From Anthopleura xanthogrammica (taxonomy: Eukaryota; Cnidaria; Anthozoa; Actiniaria; Actiniidae), in the NCBI GenBank assembly GCA_964019055.1, contig OZ025215.1, positions 10,894,208 to 10,958,207 on the forward strand: a stretch of DNA of 64,000 nucleotides, read 5' to 3'. Shown here one piece after another: positions 27,901-39,519 of this stretch. How positions within the stretch are numbered: position 1 is the first letter of the stretch; every line of letters begins with the position of its first letter. Below the pieces are notes generated by a model. It was not told the DNA's origin. It did not search any database and saw only the letters and a list, made by a program, of their open reading frames with translations. The position numbers and the translations under genes were made by a program.

Positions 27901-29680
27901 ATTTATTCATTCATTTTATAAGTGTTTATTGCAGTGCTCCGATATTAAAACTTGGTCTTACCTTTTAGTATTCTAGACTACAACAAACTTACGAATCTTG
28001 TTCAAGGAAACTTCTATGGTTTGGATTCACTGCTATCACTGTAAGTATTCTGCGGTTCAGATATTCTTTATTGCAAATGATCGTTGTAGCAGCAATTGAA
28101 GTATAATTTTAAGAAATAAAACGATCACCTTTAGTTTAACATGTTTAAACTAAAGGTTGTCGTTTTGTTTCTTAAAATATTCTTTATTCTTTCCTTTTCT
28201 TCTTTCCGTTTTATTTGCCTTATTTCTTTTATCTTTCAATACGTCGGTAATTCAAATAATTTGGAATGATGGCAAAAAGAATTGAAAGAGACTTGCATAC
28301 CAAGTCATTTTACTCTTCTTTATCCTCTATTGAAGGAGCATTCGCTACAACCGACTTAAAACTTGGAAAGGTTATCTATGGATGGACGTTCCTCGACTTG
28401 TCTACCTAAACTTCGAAGGCAACACCAACTTCAAAGTTCCAAAGATGTTGCTACGCAACACAACAGCACAAAAGATCGACTTCATCACTATCAACAAAAA
28501 CTGCAGAGATTGCCACTTCGTGCGCATAAATGCCAGCATATCCCGAATACAGCCAAGAGAAGCTTGCAAATACCTACCAGCTAAATATTATCCATTACTT
28601 AAAAGCATTCATTCGAGGTTTATATTATTTGAAGGGTCGTGCAAGGGGAATAAAACCTGCAAGTTCCCGTTAACCAGCTTTTCGGCGCTCAAAAGGCAAT
28701 GGAAAGACGCATGCTGGGAAACAACACTTAAAACTAGATACTTCGAGTATGTTATCGCCGTGGTTGCCATAGCAGCAAACTTCATCGTTGTCATAGTGAC
28801 AGCTTTTTCCAAGCCCCTTCGAGAGAACACTGCCTTTCTCTTAGTAGCTCATATGGCATTGTGCGATGCTTGTATTGGGTTCTATGGAGTTGGTATTGCA
28901 CACGGACATCGACTTTCTGGGAACTCTAAAATGTTTCGTCAATGGCGTTACACAATCTGTCCTTACTACCGATCCCTCTTCGTAGTCAGTCAATTCATGG
29001 AAGTCGCAACTTCCTTCCTGGTGACCTTGGAGAGATATTTAGCCATAGTTTTCTGCATGAAGCCGCTTGTTCGTCTGCAACTTCGAGGAGCTGGTTGCCT
29101 CCTCGCGCTGTTTTGGGTCATTGCGGCTACTTTGTGCGCTTCGATCCAAATAGTCGACTCCAAGAAAATAACTGATAACTATATGTGCGTGCTCATCCGG
29201 GACTTCACAATCGCATCCTCGTTGCATATCAGCCAACTTCTTATGCTCATTCTAACAGCTTTCTACTTCGTAGTCCTGGCTCTTTATATCCATATCTACA
29301 TATTTGCAAGGCGATCTCAGAGAAATACTGGAGTTCACCGTGAAAGCAAACTGGCCAAAAGGATCGGAATAGTCATTGTGTCCAATTTTGTTTTCTTCGT
29401 TGTGCCAAGTGCCTTCTTGGTCACAGTGAGCGTTGGAAGTTTTTACTTCGAAATCGGTCCAGTCGCAAACAGCGTCATTCGAAGATGGTTTCCGCCGATA
29501 TCTCTTGTCATTAACGCTTGCATAAACCCTTTTCTTTTCGGTTATAGGAACGAGAAGTTCCAAACCGCAATCAAGAATATTTTTATAAGATCACTGAACC
29601 GTGTGGGATCGAGTCCACGTGCCATAAGGTTAACTGCGCATGTTTCGAGTGAAGTCTTAAAAAGTCCCAAAACAGATTGA
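24937..29680 (+). CDS. Leucine-rich-repeat GPCR (LGR/relaxin-receptor-like), copy 2
   Basis: Paralogue of the receptor at 16939, in tandem. Coding exons: 24937-25376, 25572-25652, 27216-27287, 27438-27509, 27969-28040, 28336-29680; all join in phase 2 and give 693 residues. A ctttcag acceptor precedes the ATG. The N-terminus has a signal peptide ([14 protein letters not shown]), then a long Ser/Thr/Asn-rich N-glycosylatable segment and a Cys cap (CPNYCNC). Four LRR exons follow, three of exactly 72 nt and one of 81 nt. The last exon holds the hinge and all seven TM helices: ERY after TM3 (TLERYLAIV), NPFLFGYRN in TM7, short tail. The second ICL Cys-Met-Lys-Pro and the TM6-TM7 region match copy 1. 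The ligand is unknown; an orphan cnidarian LGR-like receptor is the safest name. Confidence 0.87.
25795..26205. repeat. Two-copy tandem repeat of about 200 bp in GPCR intron
   Basis: 'gtgccattatttcctgg ... aagtgagaaatgccattga ... gctccaggtgcaacaatttc ... cttgctgcatggtgaatttt' occurs twice, starting near 25799 and 25999. Confidence 0.85.
27541..27666. repeat. (CATC)n tetranucleotide array
   Basis: About 31 uninterrupted catc units in an intron of GPCR copy 2, with degenerate catcc units continuing to about 27900. ORFs across it are artefacts. Confidence 0.95.
28098..28182. repeat. Stem-loop in last GPCR intron
   Basis: 'aagaaataaaacgatcacct' with 'ttagtttaa' pairs with 'tttaaactaaaggttgtcgt' and 'tttgtttctt' across a catg loop, an 80-bp hairpin just before the 7TM exon. 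Confidence 0.7.
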
Positions 29681-29995
29681 AAAGATAACTCGGAACAAAA
29701 ATATGTTACTCGTACACTGAATGTTGAGATACTGAATGTTGAGACACTGAATCGACGAGGCAAGGGGAGAAGTGCTTCCAATGAAATCTCGAGATGCCCA
29801 AAATAGACACACCTAACTGTTTGTAGAGTGAAAACATTTTATGATATTCGGGGATCGAAGATATGTGGTGTATGCAACTTTTTTTGTAATGATTTTATTT
29901 TTTTATTTTTTACTTTTGAGTTAAGCCAGTTGTTCTTTACCGAGTGGAAGATATGGAGCTAGGACTGAAGAAAGTTACGGTCAAAAAAGACCCTT

Positions 29996-30176
29996 TTACC
30001 TTGGTCGTAATGTTTTTCTATTTCAGACCACGTGCCATTCCCTAGAGTATCCTTTCTTTGTTCAATTAACGATTGGACGAGAAGACACATGAATATGGAT
30101 GCAACTCAAACAAAGAATCTTATTCTCAAGAGAATGGAATGTGGTCTGAAATGTAAAAACATTACGCCCAAGGTAA
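29996..30176. mobile_element. Palindromic element, 'accttgggcgtaatgtttt' family
   Basis: 'accttggtcgtaatgttttt' at the left and 'aaaaacattacgcccaaggt' at the right are inverted copies that continue through 'atttcagaccac'. The same end sequence occurs at 1921 and 31857. Confidence 0.7.
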
Positions 30177-32560
30177 ATAGAGTTGTCTATCTATTGGTCT
30201 ATTGTCAATTTTTCTGGCATTCTCTTTAAGCAAAAAGTTCGTGCCCCACACATGAAATCAAGGCAGGTCTGTTTTTCAATGATTCTTTTTTTAGGGAAAT
30301 AAACGTGCGTGCTCTCATGCTCACTGATGACGTCACCATCAGTTGCACCACTCACAAAAAAGCACTTTTCAGCCAATCAGAAAGTACATTTGATTTTGTC
30401 CGTCTATGGAATCAAGAGACCAAAGTTTAGCCATTGAAACAATCGTATAATAAAAAGTAGATACCGAGCTTTCTATGTTTCTTATACTTTGGGAGCTTTT
30501 ATGGTTTTTATCTTTCGTTGACCTCTTAAAAAATCTTTGAAGTATTGCTGATGCCTTCATAAATGTCTCGAAGCAACGAAGACGAGGCAAGCAAAGCAAA
30601 AGTATTTTCTCATTACAAGAAACTTTTTTATTTTTTGCAACTTTAAATACAGAAATTATCTTTTCGAACTACTTCTGTCCTAACTTCATCACGGTATAGA
30701 AAACAGGCTACTGAGAACTGACGAAGCCATAGTTTTATTTCATTAAAGATTTCAGTTCTCAAGAGTCTGCTGTTAAAAAAATTCAATGTCACCTTGAGAC
30801 AGAATGCAAAAAATGTTCTCCTCATTTTTTCAAAAAAAAATTCAATACAATTCTGATTTAATACCCTATCTTTATTAAATTCCAAACCTGGCTTAATTTA
30901 GCTTGTACGAGAATTTTTCTCATCCGTTCTTCCTAACAGAAACTGCGGAAATCAAACTCTGGGACGTTTGAACGAAAACTTCAAGTGTTGAAGAGTCCGT
31001 TTTGTTCTCAAAACCTTTGTTGTGTAGTGTCTGCAGCTGAGAGATTTTGACCTCAGGCTTCAGACGAGTACAAAGTTATTTAAAGCAATTATTTTGCTGG
31101 CCTATCTACCCTGAACGGGTCTTCACTTCAAGACGGAGCGTGCAAGATTGCAAAACAAGTTTATTCAATACTTCAAGGTAAGAAAACACAAAAATAATTT
31201 ATGTTTACACCTGAAGAGCTTATTTTTAGTCCTTTTTAACGTTATTTTTGCGATTTGGTGCCTCTTTTTCTGGCTGACTATCAAAACTTCATTTTGCTTA
31301 GAGGATTCATTTTTGACGCTCTAATGCTGCTCCATTTTTGGTATCCAAGTAAGCCAACAAACTGTCTTCAGTATTTCCACCACTTTTTTATTTATTTCAT
31401 TTTTCCTTTCGTTTGATTACCCTCCACGAACAATATTTCGCGTTTTTGTCATTTATTAACTATACAAGAGTCCTTCATGGTCTCTAGATCTTGCTTGGTA
31501 TCAATCTACTGTAGTATAGTTGTCGTGGGGCTCAAATGATCCGCCTTAAAGCTGCGAGGCGAGCGAGGACCCTGTCACTAGTGAGTTAGCTATTCAGTTC
31601 TGGTCAGAGAACGAAAAGAAATCGTCCATTCAATTCAAAAATTCCCTGAACACGTACAGATCTCTCGAAAATCTGAACGAACCATTCAAAGTCACACCTG
31701 GTTAAGCCACGAGTGACATTATTAAGATCGTTACGCCCGTTTCAGGTTGTTCCTCATAAGAGAACATGGATTTAACCTTGTAATAATCACATTTATTTCC
31801 GCAATTGTATCGTAACATTAGACGCTTGTATCGTAATACTAAGTGAATTTTAGTTTAGAATCTTATTCTCAAGAGAATGACACGTGGTCTGAAATAAGAA
31901 AACATTATGCCCAAGGTAAAGAGGCCCATATCATAAAGCACAGGCAGCCCAACCTGGACAAATTTCACAAGCGCTCGACCGCGAAGGACTTTTCCAACTT
32001 GTTTCCCGACAATCTTAGCGACCCAAAAACGCAGAGCCTGAATGATGCTCGCGCTCTTTATCAAAATACACGTCATTTTTGGCCCGAAACGCAAATGAAA
32101 ATCCTGCAAGAGGAACAATTCGACCTTTTGCGACTTCAACGTTTTAGGGTTTTTTTCTTTTGCTTCGCTTGTGACTCTGTTGGCCTCAAAGAAGTCTACT
32201 TGGAACAAGTCTACTCAATTGAGAGGATAAAACAGTTAATTCTTACTCCCATAAGAGTACTAAATTTTCTCGTTGAAAAGCCTCTAGTCCGATAGAAATT
32301 TTCAGTATTATATTGTGTTGGAAATACCTCTACTGCGAAAACTCTACGTATCAGAACTTCTTGGGCGCGGCATATAAGGCTTTTTCAGCTTAAAGGCTAC
32401 GTAAAGCCTGAACAAAAATCGCTTTAACTGATGTCTTCTTATATAATTGCATACCTTTATCCTAAGATCAAAGAGACAACGAGTGCCTGGATGTGGCAGT
32501 ACTAATGATAATTTTTTTTTCAGTTTTTAGAAGCGTTTGACATTCAAGACCTGTAGAACC
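30177..32560. other. Intergenic stretch downstream of GPCR copy 2
   Basis: No recognised gene. 31857-31919 is a half copy of the 'ggcgtaatgtttt' element. The sequence after it (to about 32290) is open for 150 codons on + but shows no recognisable domain, and it starts inside the repeat. Confidence 0.45.
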
Positions 32561-33968
32561 ATGGATTCTTGTAAGTTTATACATATGTTGTTATGCTGTT
32601 TATTAAACAAGGAAATGAAAGAGATGGAAAAGAAAAAGAAAGGAATATGAAGGAAAAAAATTAGGAACCGGAAAAGAAAGGAAGGGTAATGATTCAAAGG
32701 GGATGAAAGGGAATAGGAGAGCAAATAGAATGAAAGAAGAGAAAGGGAAAAAGAAAAAAGAAAATAAAGGAAATTAGAAAGATATTTAGAAGAACAGTGG
32801 AAAAAAAAGAAGAATATCAAGCATTTCTACTGGTTTCTCAGACATGAATGCTCAAGGTATTCTCAATGTTCTCGAGGGTATTTCCGCCACCTAAAACATT
32901 AAAATCCTGTTCCTTTTTTGAACTATTGTTTTGACCTTGCCCCTTAGTCATATTGAGAGACTCTGCTCAGTTTACTGGACTTTTTATTCTCTTAGCTCCC
33001 ACCGTCAAGACATGGATCATTAAACGTCGACTCACCTCATTTGCCAATCAATTTCATCTTCGAAATCTCTCACACTCTGCGCTAATGATCAAGACGAAAA
33101 ATGACAAGGAGTTTATACTGGAATTTATGAATGATGGGAAAGTACATCTATATAAAGCAGAGTATGGCATGACGGGGGAAAAGGTCCCTGGTAAGTAATG
33201 ACGAAGAAATAGAAAACACACGCGCGTCATGCTGTATATGCAGTTATAAAGCACGCGGATGTTCAATTCAAGGGCAGAATACAAGAGAAGCCTTAGCTAG
33301 GAGTACGACAAGTAGCTGAGTGATTGCAACACTAGTATTACTTATAGAGTGTTCTGCCAATACCGAAGTGTTATATAACCACACACAACACATCAAGCAA
33401 GTTTGTTATTTCGTTTACATAATAACAATACATTAGCTGTTATGTTGGATACGATTGACGAAAATGTGCGCACCGACCTCAACGTGGTTGAAGTTCTTGA
33501 CAGGACGCCATTTGCAGCGTTTCCACTTGGAGGACGTCGACCACGCTGAGGACGGCGCGCGCACGAAAAAATGCGCTCGCGCCGTCATCTTTGACCGCGT
33601 TTGCGTCTTAATGCTAAATAACTCTCATAACTAAAGCCCACGCCCCCCACCAATGAGAAAGCAAGATTTATAACAGTTTTTTCATAATCGTTTTTCAAGA
33701 TGTTACAGACTTGATTCTCATGCGCGATGAGATGGGCATGGAGTGAACCTGGGTCATGCAACGTGAAGGCCAACTAGTACCAAAAAACAAACAAGTCACT
33801 CCCGCTGAGGCCAGAAAGCAAATACAAAGGATTATTGGCCAAGACTACGACCCGGTCATTGAAAATCCCCATTACGCGCAAGAGAAGATGAGGGAATACT
33901 TTGAAGTGGAAGGAAAACACAATTACCTTGAAGAAGGTTACGACAGGGCACCAGATGAAGAAGACTAG
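32561..33968 (+). pseudogene. Small three-exon gene, possibly LRAT/NlpC-like, with in-frame TGA
   Basis: Exon model: 32561-32570 (MDS start), 32996-33190, 33709-33968, with good GT-AG sites. Total 465 nt, in frame, ending TAG. Exon 2 encodes RNLSHSALMIKTKNDKEF and then FMNDGKVHLYKAEYG; a His at the start of a beta strand is typical of LRAT/NlpC-type papain-like folds. Exon 3 reads through an in-frame TGA at 33744-33746 before MQREGQLVPKNKQ and DYDPVIENPHYAQEKMREYF. The position where such families carry a catalytic NC motif reads NP. Lost Cys plus an internal stop suggest a decaying gene. Alternatives: selenocysteine or readthrough, a missed splice choice, or an unrelated family. The family call is weak. 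Confidence 0.45.
33505..33625. repeat. Dispersed repeat, second copy of 19885-19995
   Basis: 'ggacgtcgaccacgctgag' followed by 'gacggcgcgcgcacgaaa' and 'aatgcgctcgcgccgtcatc' parallel the copy in the first GPCR intron. It lies in the intron before exon 3 of the small gene. Confidence 0.65.
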
Positions 33969-35175
33969 AAATATTATGGTAGATCTGTACTTCCAAGCCA
34001 TCTTCTCTTAAACTAGTCAAGAACTGGACCCACTTTTCTCGCTCACTAATTTATGTATTGCAAATATAAAAGGAAAACAAAGCGCGCTCTCGAAATACAA
34101 AGAAGACTGAGAAAAGATACAATTTTTACCGATCTCTTTGAGCTATTCCGCTTGTTTACGCCGTGCGCATCGATAAATTAAAGCGAGTTCTGCTCTGGAA
34201 TACTCTTAAACTTAAACAATAGTATTTTGATGAAGAAAATGGCTTGAAGTGACAAGTTTGTATGGATATCTTTTTAAGTATAGAGGATTTTATTATTTTT
34301 TGAAAAGAAAGGCCTTGAATCCCATGATTTTATGTTATGTGACCGTCGCAAATGTTGCATCTTCTAAACTCTGAACTAAGACAAGTATGTATTAAATATT
34401 CTTTTGAATGATGGAATGATGCCATCTATATGTATCTGCTAAGAGGCTAATTGCTAATTGCTTCTAACACATGTATAACCGTCTCCATTTCAGACCGAGT
34501 TGTATTTCGAAATGTCGACCTAACCTGAGTCAATAACATGAGAGATTTTATCTCCATTTTGAAAGAGTCCACTAAGTACATGGCGCAGTACTCGTGCTCC
34601 AGGCACATTAGATACACGGTTCAAGAACACAGGCCAATATCTGTGTGAACAATTCATCTTCCGTAGCTTTATACGCGTACCCCTTGCAGCACTTCGGAAT
34701 AGCGCTGAGTTTGTTGGGCAAAACAATTGGTTCCAATTCTCAAGAAATTGAAATTCTTTTATTTTGTCCTCCAAATTGAACTGCTTTGATGTCAGGTGAA
34801 AGGGGTCTATAGAAACTCTTGTAAATAACATGAAATAATCTTGTAAATAACACCCTCTCTAATGACACCAACAAGTTTAATTATACATCTAACGACGATG
34901 AGTCGGATAAGCTAGTGCTCATTGACTGGTAAAAACGAGACGGCTTGACTCATGGCTTACGTTGAATGGCGCCAACGAACCGTGAATCCAAAGCTAAACA
35001 CTTCCTTTGTGATAGACAGATTTCGCCATATTACTGTGATTTTGTGGTGTAGTATTATAAACACTACACCCACGTACTTAATTAAAGGATAATCCTTAAG
35101 AAATTAACAGAATACAATTCATCTAATCCATTCAACTGAATCATCGTCAACTGTAGCCAGCAATTAACAATAAAG
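33969..35175. other. Intergenic region
   Basis: 3' side of the small gene and AT-rich spacer. I found no convincing SECIS-like structure by eye and no other gene. Confidence 0.4.
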
Positions 35176-35230
35176 ATCTCATTTGTCTGGAGTCCCTCAG
35201 CGATCTATTCTTGGACCTAATATTTGATAT
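35176..35230 (+). mobile_element. Reverse-transcriptase motif remnant (non-LTR type)
   Basis: The + frame from 35186 reads SGVPQRSILGPNI and then stops. SGVPQGSILGPLLF is the canonical motif of LINE-type reverse transcriptases. Only this fragment is recognisable; flanking frames are broken, so it is a dead relic. Confidence 0.6.
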
Positions 35231-35632
35231 TATCTCTTCTTCTGCTCTGTATATCTTGGAGTGGCGTACAGGAAATAACTGGTTAAAATAAGTGGTTTTA
35301 AATACATTAATAATGCAATGTGAGATTGATTGATCCGACAAAAGAGGCTCAAGATTAAAACACTCGACTAATTCCAATGTGAAATCCAGGATTATAGGTG
35401 GTTTTATCAAGAATTCTTTTCATATTTTTTTATTATTTGTTCGTTTCAAAAGTTACGAATCACACTCTCCAACCTCCCCTAGAACCCAACCAATTTATCC
35501 ACGAGAAGCTAATAGCCTTGAACGCGCTGCCGATTTTGAGAGTATAGACTCGATGTCGCCAGTAAAACAGGTAAACAAATTGTTTCAACATCGCTCAATG
35601 ATTCATAAACCCCTTTCTTCCTGTAGAGTCTG

Positions 35633-35783
35633 TTAAGCCTGGTTTTCACTAGTGACGCAAGCACAGTCTCAAGCACAAAACAAGAGCAAGAATACCGTTT
35701 TTCACAACGACGCAAACACAAACGCAAGCACAAGTATCAAAAGTTTTAGATCCTTGCTCGTAGTGAAAACAGGGCTTTAGGAG
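35633..35783. mobile_element. MITE with TTAA end and 'gcctggttttcact' termini
   Basis: The left end 'ttaagcctggttttcactag' is mirrored by the right end 'tagtgaaaacagggctttag'. The interior is rich in 'acgcaagcaca' repeats. Same architecture as the TTAA elements at 2058 and 4962. Confidence 0.75.
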
Positions 35784-37502
35784 TACGTTAAATCGGTGGC
35801 GGGCTACAAGCCCTGTCGAGAATCGGAAGTCTATCACTATACCTGCACACTTAATACTTTCCTTTTGAGACAGGAAGACATCGTATATATCTTTAATAAG
35901 GATCGATTGGGTTATTTACACCTCATTGTGGTTTTTCTCAAGCACCACTCAATCAAAGATTGCATGATAAACGATTTCTAAGCCAACGTGCACAACTCTA
36001 TGCTAAACTATATGCGCGCTCAAAACCATATCTTTTTAATCTTCCTTAATACACTTTTAATATCATGACTTATTTTAGAACGCCAACTTCTGCCTCTAGG
36101 TGCAATATTTTCCTCGCTAACGAACGAGTCAATATATCTAATAAACCAAACGAGTGCATGATAAGTGCATTTTCCATGGGAGATTAGGAAACGTAGGTTT
36201 CAATATCATGAAGGGCGCGCGCCCAAAATTAAAGAATTAATAATATATATTTTGTTGTTTTATGTCGTGATACGGAGAGTTCGGCGTTGCCAAGTCTTCC
36301 TAGGCCTATATATATATGTATATGACATACTATAGTCTTGCTACTGCTACATATAATATTCTAAGCATGCATCTCTCAACTCACATGTTGATTTTTGCAG
36401 AGGGAGGAAAAACGGAGAACCTGAAACAAAGACCTCGTATGAAGGGCGAGAACAACACATTGAACAAACTCTACTTTTCCTAATCCTCCTCCTCGTCCTC
36501 ATCCCACCCTAGTCTTACTAATGAGTAAATATTTCATAGCAGAAGAGAGGAGATTCTTATTGCAGCAGTTGTTAATATGCATGAGTATCATTATCGTAAT
36601 TCACTTACTTCAACGGACACTAACTAATGATCCTCAGTCGTGAGGGAAACCCTTGTGAACTTTGGTAAAAGTAACGAACTCTATGACTCCCATTCTCTGG
36701 CCTAGCGCGAAAATATTTGACCGCACGCATGGGATATTACATAGGAACAGCATTCAACAACTGCTGCACTGAGTTTTATCTGAACAAGCTCGTCTTAGAC
36801 AGAAAAATTGCAACATAAAAGTGCGCAAGAGATTTTTAAAGATTTTATAACAAAATGAGAATATTATCACAAGATTAATAGCTTGTCGGTAAATAAATAA
36901 ATTGAAAAACGCAGATAGAAGATTTATCATTCGATCGAAAAAAAGTAAAATTTCTGCGCGCTGGTGAACGAAGCGTCTGTTCCAGAGTACAGGAGAGCTA
37001 TTAACTATGGAAGCCTTTTGAGCACTAAACCACCGAAGCAAATTATTCACAACACCTTGATCATCAATATTTACAATTTTACTCATGTTTGCTTATTACT
37101 ATGTATATTTACATTAATTGCTTTCAAATAATAATTTTGTTTATTGATTTTATCTATCGATGATAATCATAATATAGCATCCTTGGAGTGCGACACTTTG
37201 TCAAATATCCATGGCTTTAGCCTAGTTATTCCTTTTATTCTACTAGCTTTTTCAGTTCATTAACGTCTTCAATAGAACTGTCCGTTCTGGGTCATTGAGA
37301 TCGTTTTATGTGGTTTCAAAACACGTTCTCTAGTTGTCTGTAATAATTATAGTGTTTGGAAGAGTAGATTTGCATTTCCAAGCCATTCAATGAATGAAGA
37401 TGTGGCCTGACTTGTTTTACAACAAGAGAGAAGAACTCGTTTTGTGGAGAGTTGCACGATGGATGTCTTGGATTTTAGCACAGTCTATAGTCGCTGCTAA
37501 CG
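35784..37502. other. Intergenic region upstream of stop of DAN gene
   Basis: AT-rich; no gene recognised. Small ORFs lack domains. Confidence 0.4.
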
Positions 37503-38078
37503 TTATCTATTCCCACAAGGCATACACCTACAAGACTTCACAATACTGACTTTCTTCACGACAGGTTTTGTGAGCCCAGGACACTTCAGTTCAACACTAA
37601 TAACATTCTTTTCGACAGGAGTGCAATATGAACATGAAACGAAGTGGTTTGGTATGAACACAGAAAGGCACTGTCCAACACAGACATTGTTTGTAACATA
37701 TGTAGAATTACAGCCATGATGATGAATCTTTTGAAGAAACTTTCTCGTCTTGCACCAGGCATTCGGTATTGCTGTTCTTAGAAATGGAAGAACCAGAAGA
37801 GTCGATCCACCTCTGAGTGGAAACGACTTTTTGTTTCGTGTTTTTTGAGATGTTGATGACGATGGTTGAACAACCTGTGATGTTCCTGAAGGTCTTTGAT
37901 TTCTTGAAGACAAGGGGAACCTGGTTTGTGGAGGAATCCTTCTCAACGATCCTTGACTTTCCAAATCATTTGAATATAGCGAATCCAGTGATAAGGACCT
38001 TCCATTATATAGCCGAGCTTTCAGTACTACTATTAACAGTATCATGATACAGAATTTCAACTTCGGAACGTACAACAT
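37503..38078 (-). CDS. DAN-domain secreted BMP antagonist (gremlin/cerberus-like)
   Basis: Predicted extracellular cystine-knot protein that binds and blocks BMP-type ligands. The coding part lies in one exon; a tattgcag acceptor ends at 38086, eight bases before the ATG at 38078, so a 5'UTR exon lies upstream. 191 residues: hydrophobic signal sequence (KFCIMILLIVVLKARL), a basic Ser/Pro-rich spacer, then a DAN domain from WCKTRKFLQKI to the end. Family marks are CNSTYVTNNVCVGQC (the CxGxC of the knot), IPNHFVSCSYCTP, VELKCPGL and VKSCRCMPC, matching the order of Cys in gremlin and NBL1. A longer frame exists upstream of this Met but crosses the acceptor, so it was not used. The subtype is unresolved. 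Confidence 0.92.
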   Translation of the reverse strand: MLYVPKLKFCIMILLIVVLKARLYNGRSLSLDSLYSNDLESQGSLRRIPPQTRFPLSSRNQRPSGTSQVVQPSSSTSQKTRNKKSFPLRGGSTLLVLPFLRTAIPNAWCKTRKFLQKIHHHGCNSTYVTNNVCVGQCLSVFIPNHFVSCSYCTPVEKNVISVELKCPGLTKPVVKKVSIVKSCRCMPCGNR

Positions 38079-39340
38079 GTTCAATCTGCAATAAAAAATG
38101 ATGACAGTGTTACAAAACAAATGCCCTACCAAAAAGCCCTTGAGGACTAGTTCAAAATCCTTAGCGGCTACTATTTTGAATCAGAATTAGTTTACAAAAG
38201 CATCAAAAAGTACACTCGAGTCTTGCATTACAAGTGCTAAACATTTAAGTATTCTTCTTGCCATTGAAGACATTTTTCCTTGATCAACAAATTAGCCTTC
38301 AGTGGAACATTTACTGTTAGATGTAGCTAAGTTGTGAGCAATATGCAAAAGGCTCTGCAATATCGACTAGAAACTTTGTATTCAAAACCAAGCACAAGAC
38401 AAATGCTGTTCGTCCAGCGTAACGAATATAATTACCTTGGTAAACAATAGTTTTCTGAGGAAGTAAGGAGTTAGAGAAGAATCTCTTCTGACTAGATTTT
38501 CGTACAACTTCAAAACCGCGCCTTGAGTCAATGTTCCTGACTCGGAAGCCTCCTTGAAACTGGTACTTCGTTGGAAATGGGGTAATCGTTTTATAGAGGT
38601 TTCTGGCCGCCACTAAGTCTAGCTTCTGATGAACTTGGCACGTTTAAAATACAAGGTAATAGAGCAATTGGCAAAGACACAATAGCCAAGTACTGAGTGC
38701 TTTGTTGACATTCAACAATGGCTTCAAATGATTTATGAAAAGAAGTGCTGTTTAAGGTTTTGTTTCTTAATAACGGGTTAGATAATATGGCGCCTGGATT
38801 ATTATGACGCTCTTCGTTCAGTTACCTCATGTGGTCTCTGTACCTTAATCATCTTTAGGTACTAAATATGAAGCCATTAAAGATATACTTACAGAATAAA
38901 CTACGATCTATAGACAGCGCTTTGGAGCCGGTAATTATAGACTAAGAACCCAGCCATACTTACTGGCTAATATATATATATATATATAACTGAATTTGTC
39001 GTAAGATAATTTGAAACGGGGTGGTCATCAACAAATCCGAACAACAATAACTAACTGGGCATCTTATCTTAATAGATAGACAAATTCGTCAATAAATAAA
39101 GCCATGTTAAAAGTATTTGTTTACTATACACTTTAGCACAATGAATGCTTTAATATTCTTTAATATTTGCAGAAACTCGTAGACAAGAGAAAAAAAGATG
39201 ATTTACGAAATGCATTCCATGTTTGGCCTCGTGTGAGCTTTAATCTAATGACCGCTATCGCTAACCGGGTTATCTGATGAACAGAGATGATAACTAGCGG
39301 TAAGCTAGTGTGGGCTGCGTCGGTGTTTCTAATGAAACAG

Positions 39341-39519
39341 TATGGATAAAAAGTTAAATTTTACACCGTAAAAAATAAGAGAGATCACTTACTGACGTTT
39401 CGGACGCTAGTCCTTCGTCGGAGTAAAAGACTCCGACGACGACGAAGGACTAGCGTCCGAAACGTCAGTAAGTGATCTCTCTTATTTTTTACGGTGTAAA
39501 ATTTAACTTTTTATCCATA
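39341..39519. mobile_element. Near-perfect long palindrome
   Basis: 'tatggataaaaagttaaatt' at the left and its exact complement at the right enclose mirrored 'gatcacttactgacgtttcg' and 'gactagtccttcgtc'-type arms. The loop is only a few bases. The left flank (39270-39340) matches 13427-13497 inverted. Confidence 0.85.

Noticed and set aside
31843..32295. 150-codon + ORF
   Set aside because: It starts inside the 31857-31919 repeat copy, its opening matches the translated repeat at 1921, and the rest shows no domain. Not supportable as a gene.
33744..33746. Selenocysteine reading of the in-frame TGA
   Set aside because: No known selenoprotein context around it and no clear SECIS by eye downstream; kept only as an alternative.
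34520..34831. 103-codon minus-strand ORF
   Set aside because: No recognisable family and no neighbouring splice sites I could tie to it; left unannotated.
38317..38613. 98-codon minus-strand ORF upstream of the DAN-domain gene
   Set aside because: It could overlap a 5'UTR exon but has no recognisable protein features, and the DAN coding part is complete without it.
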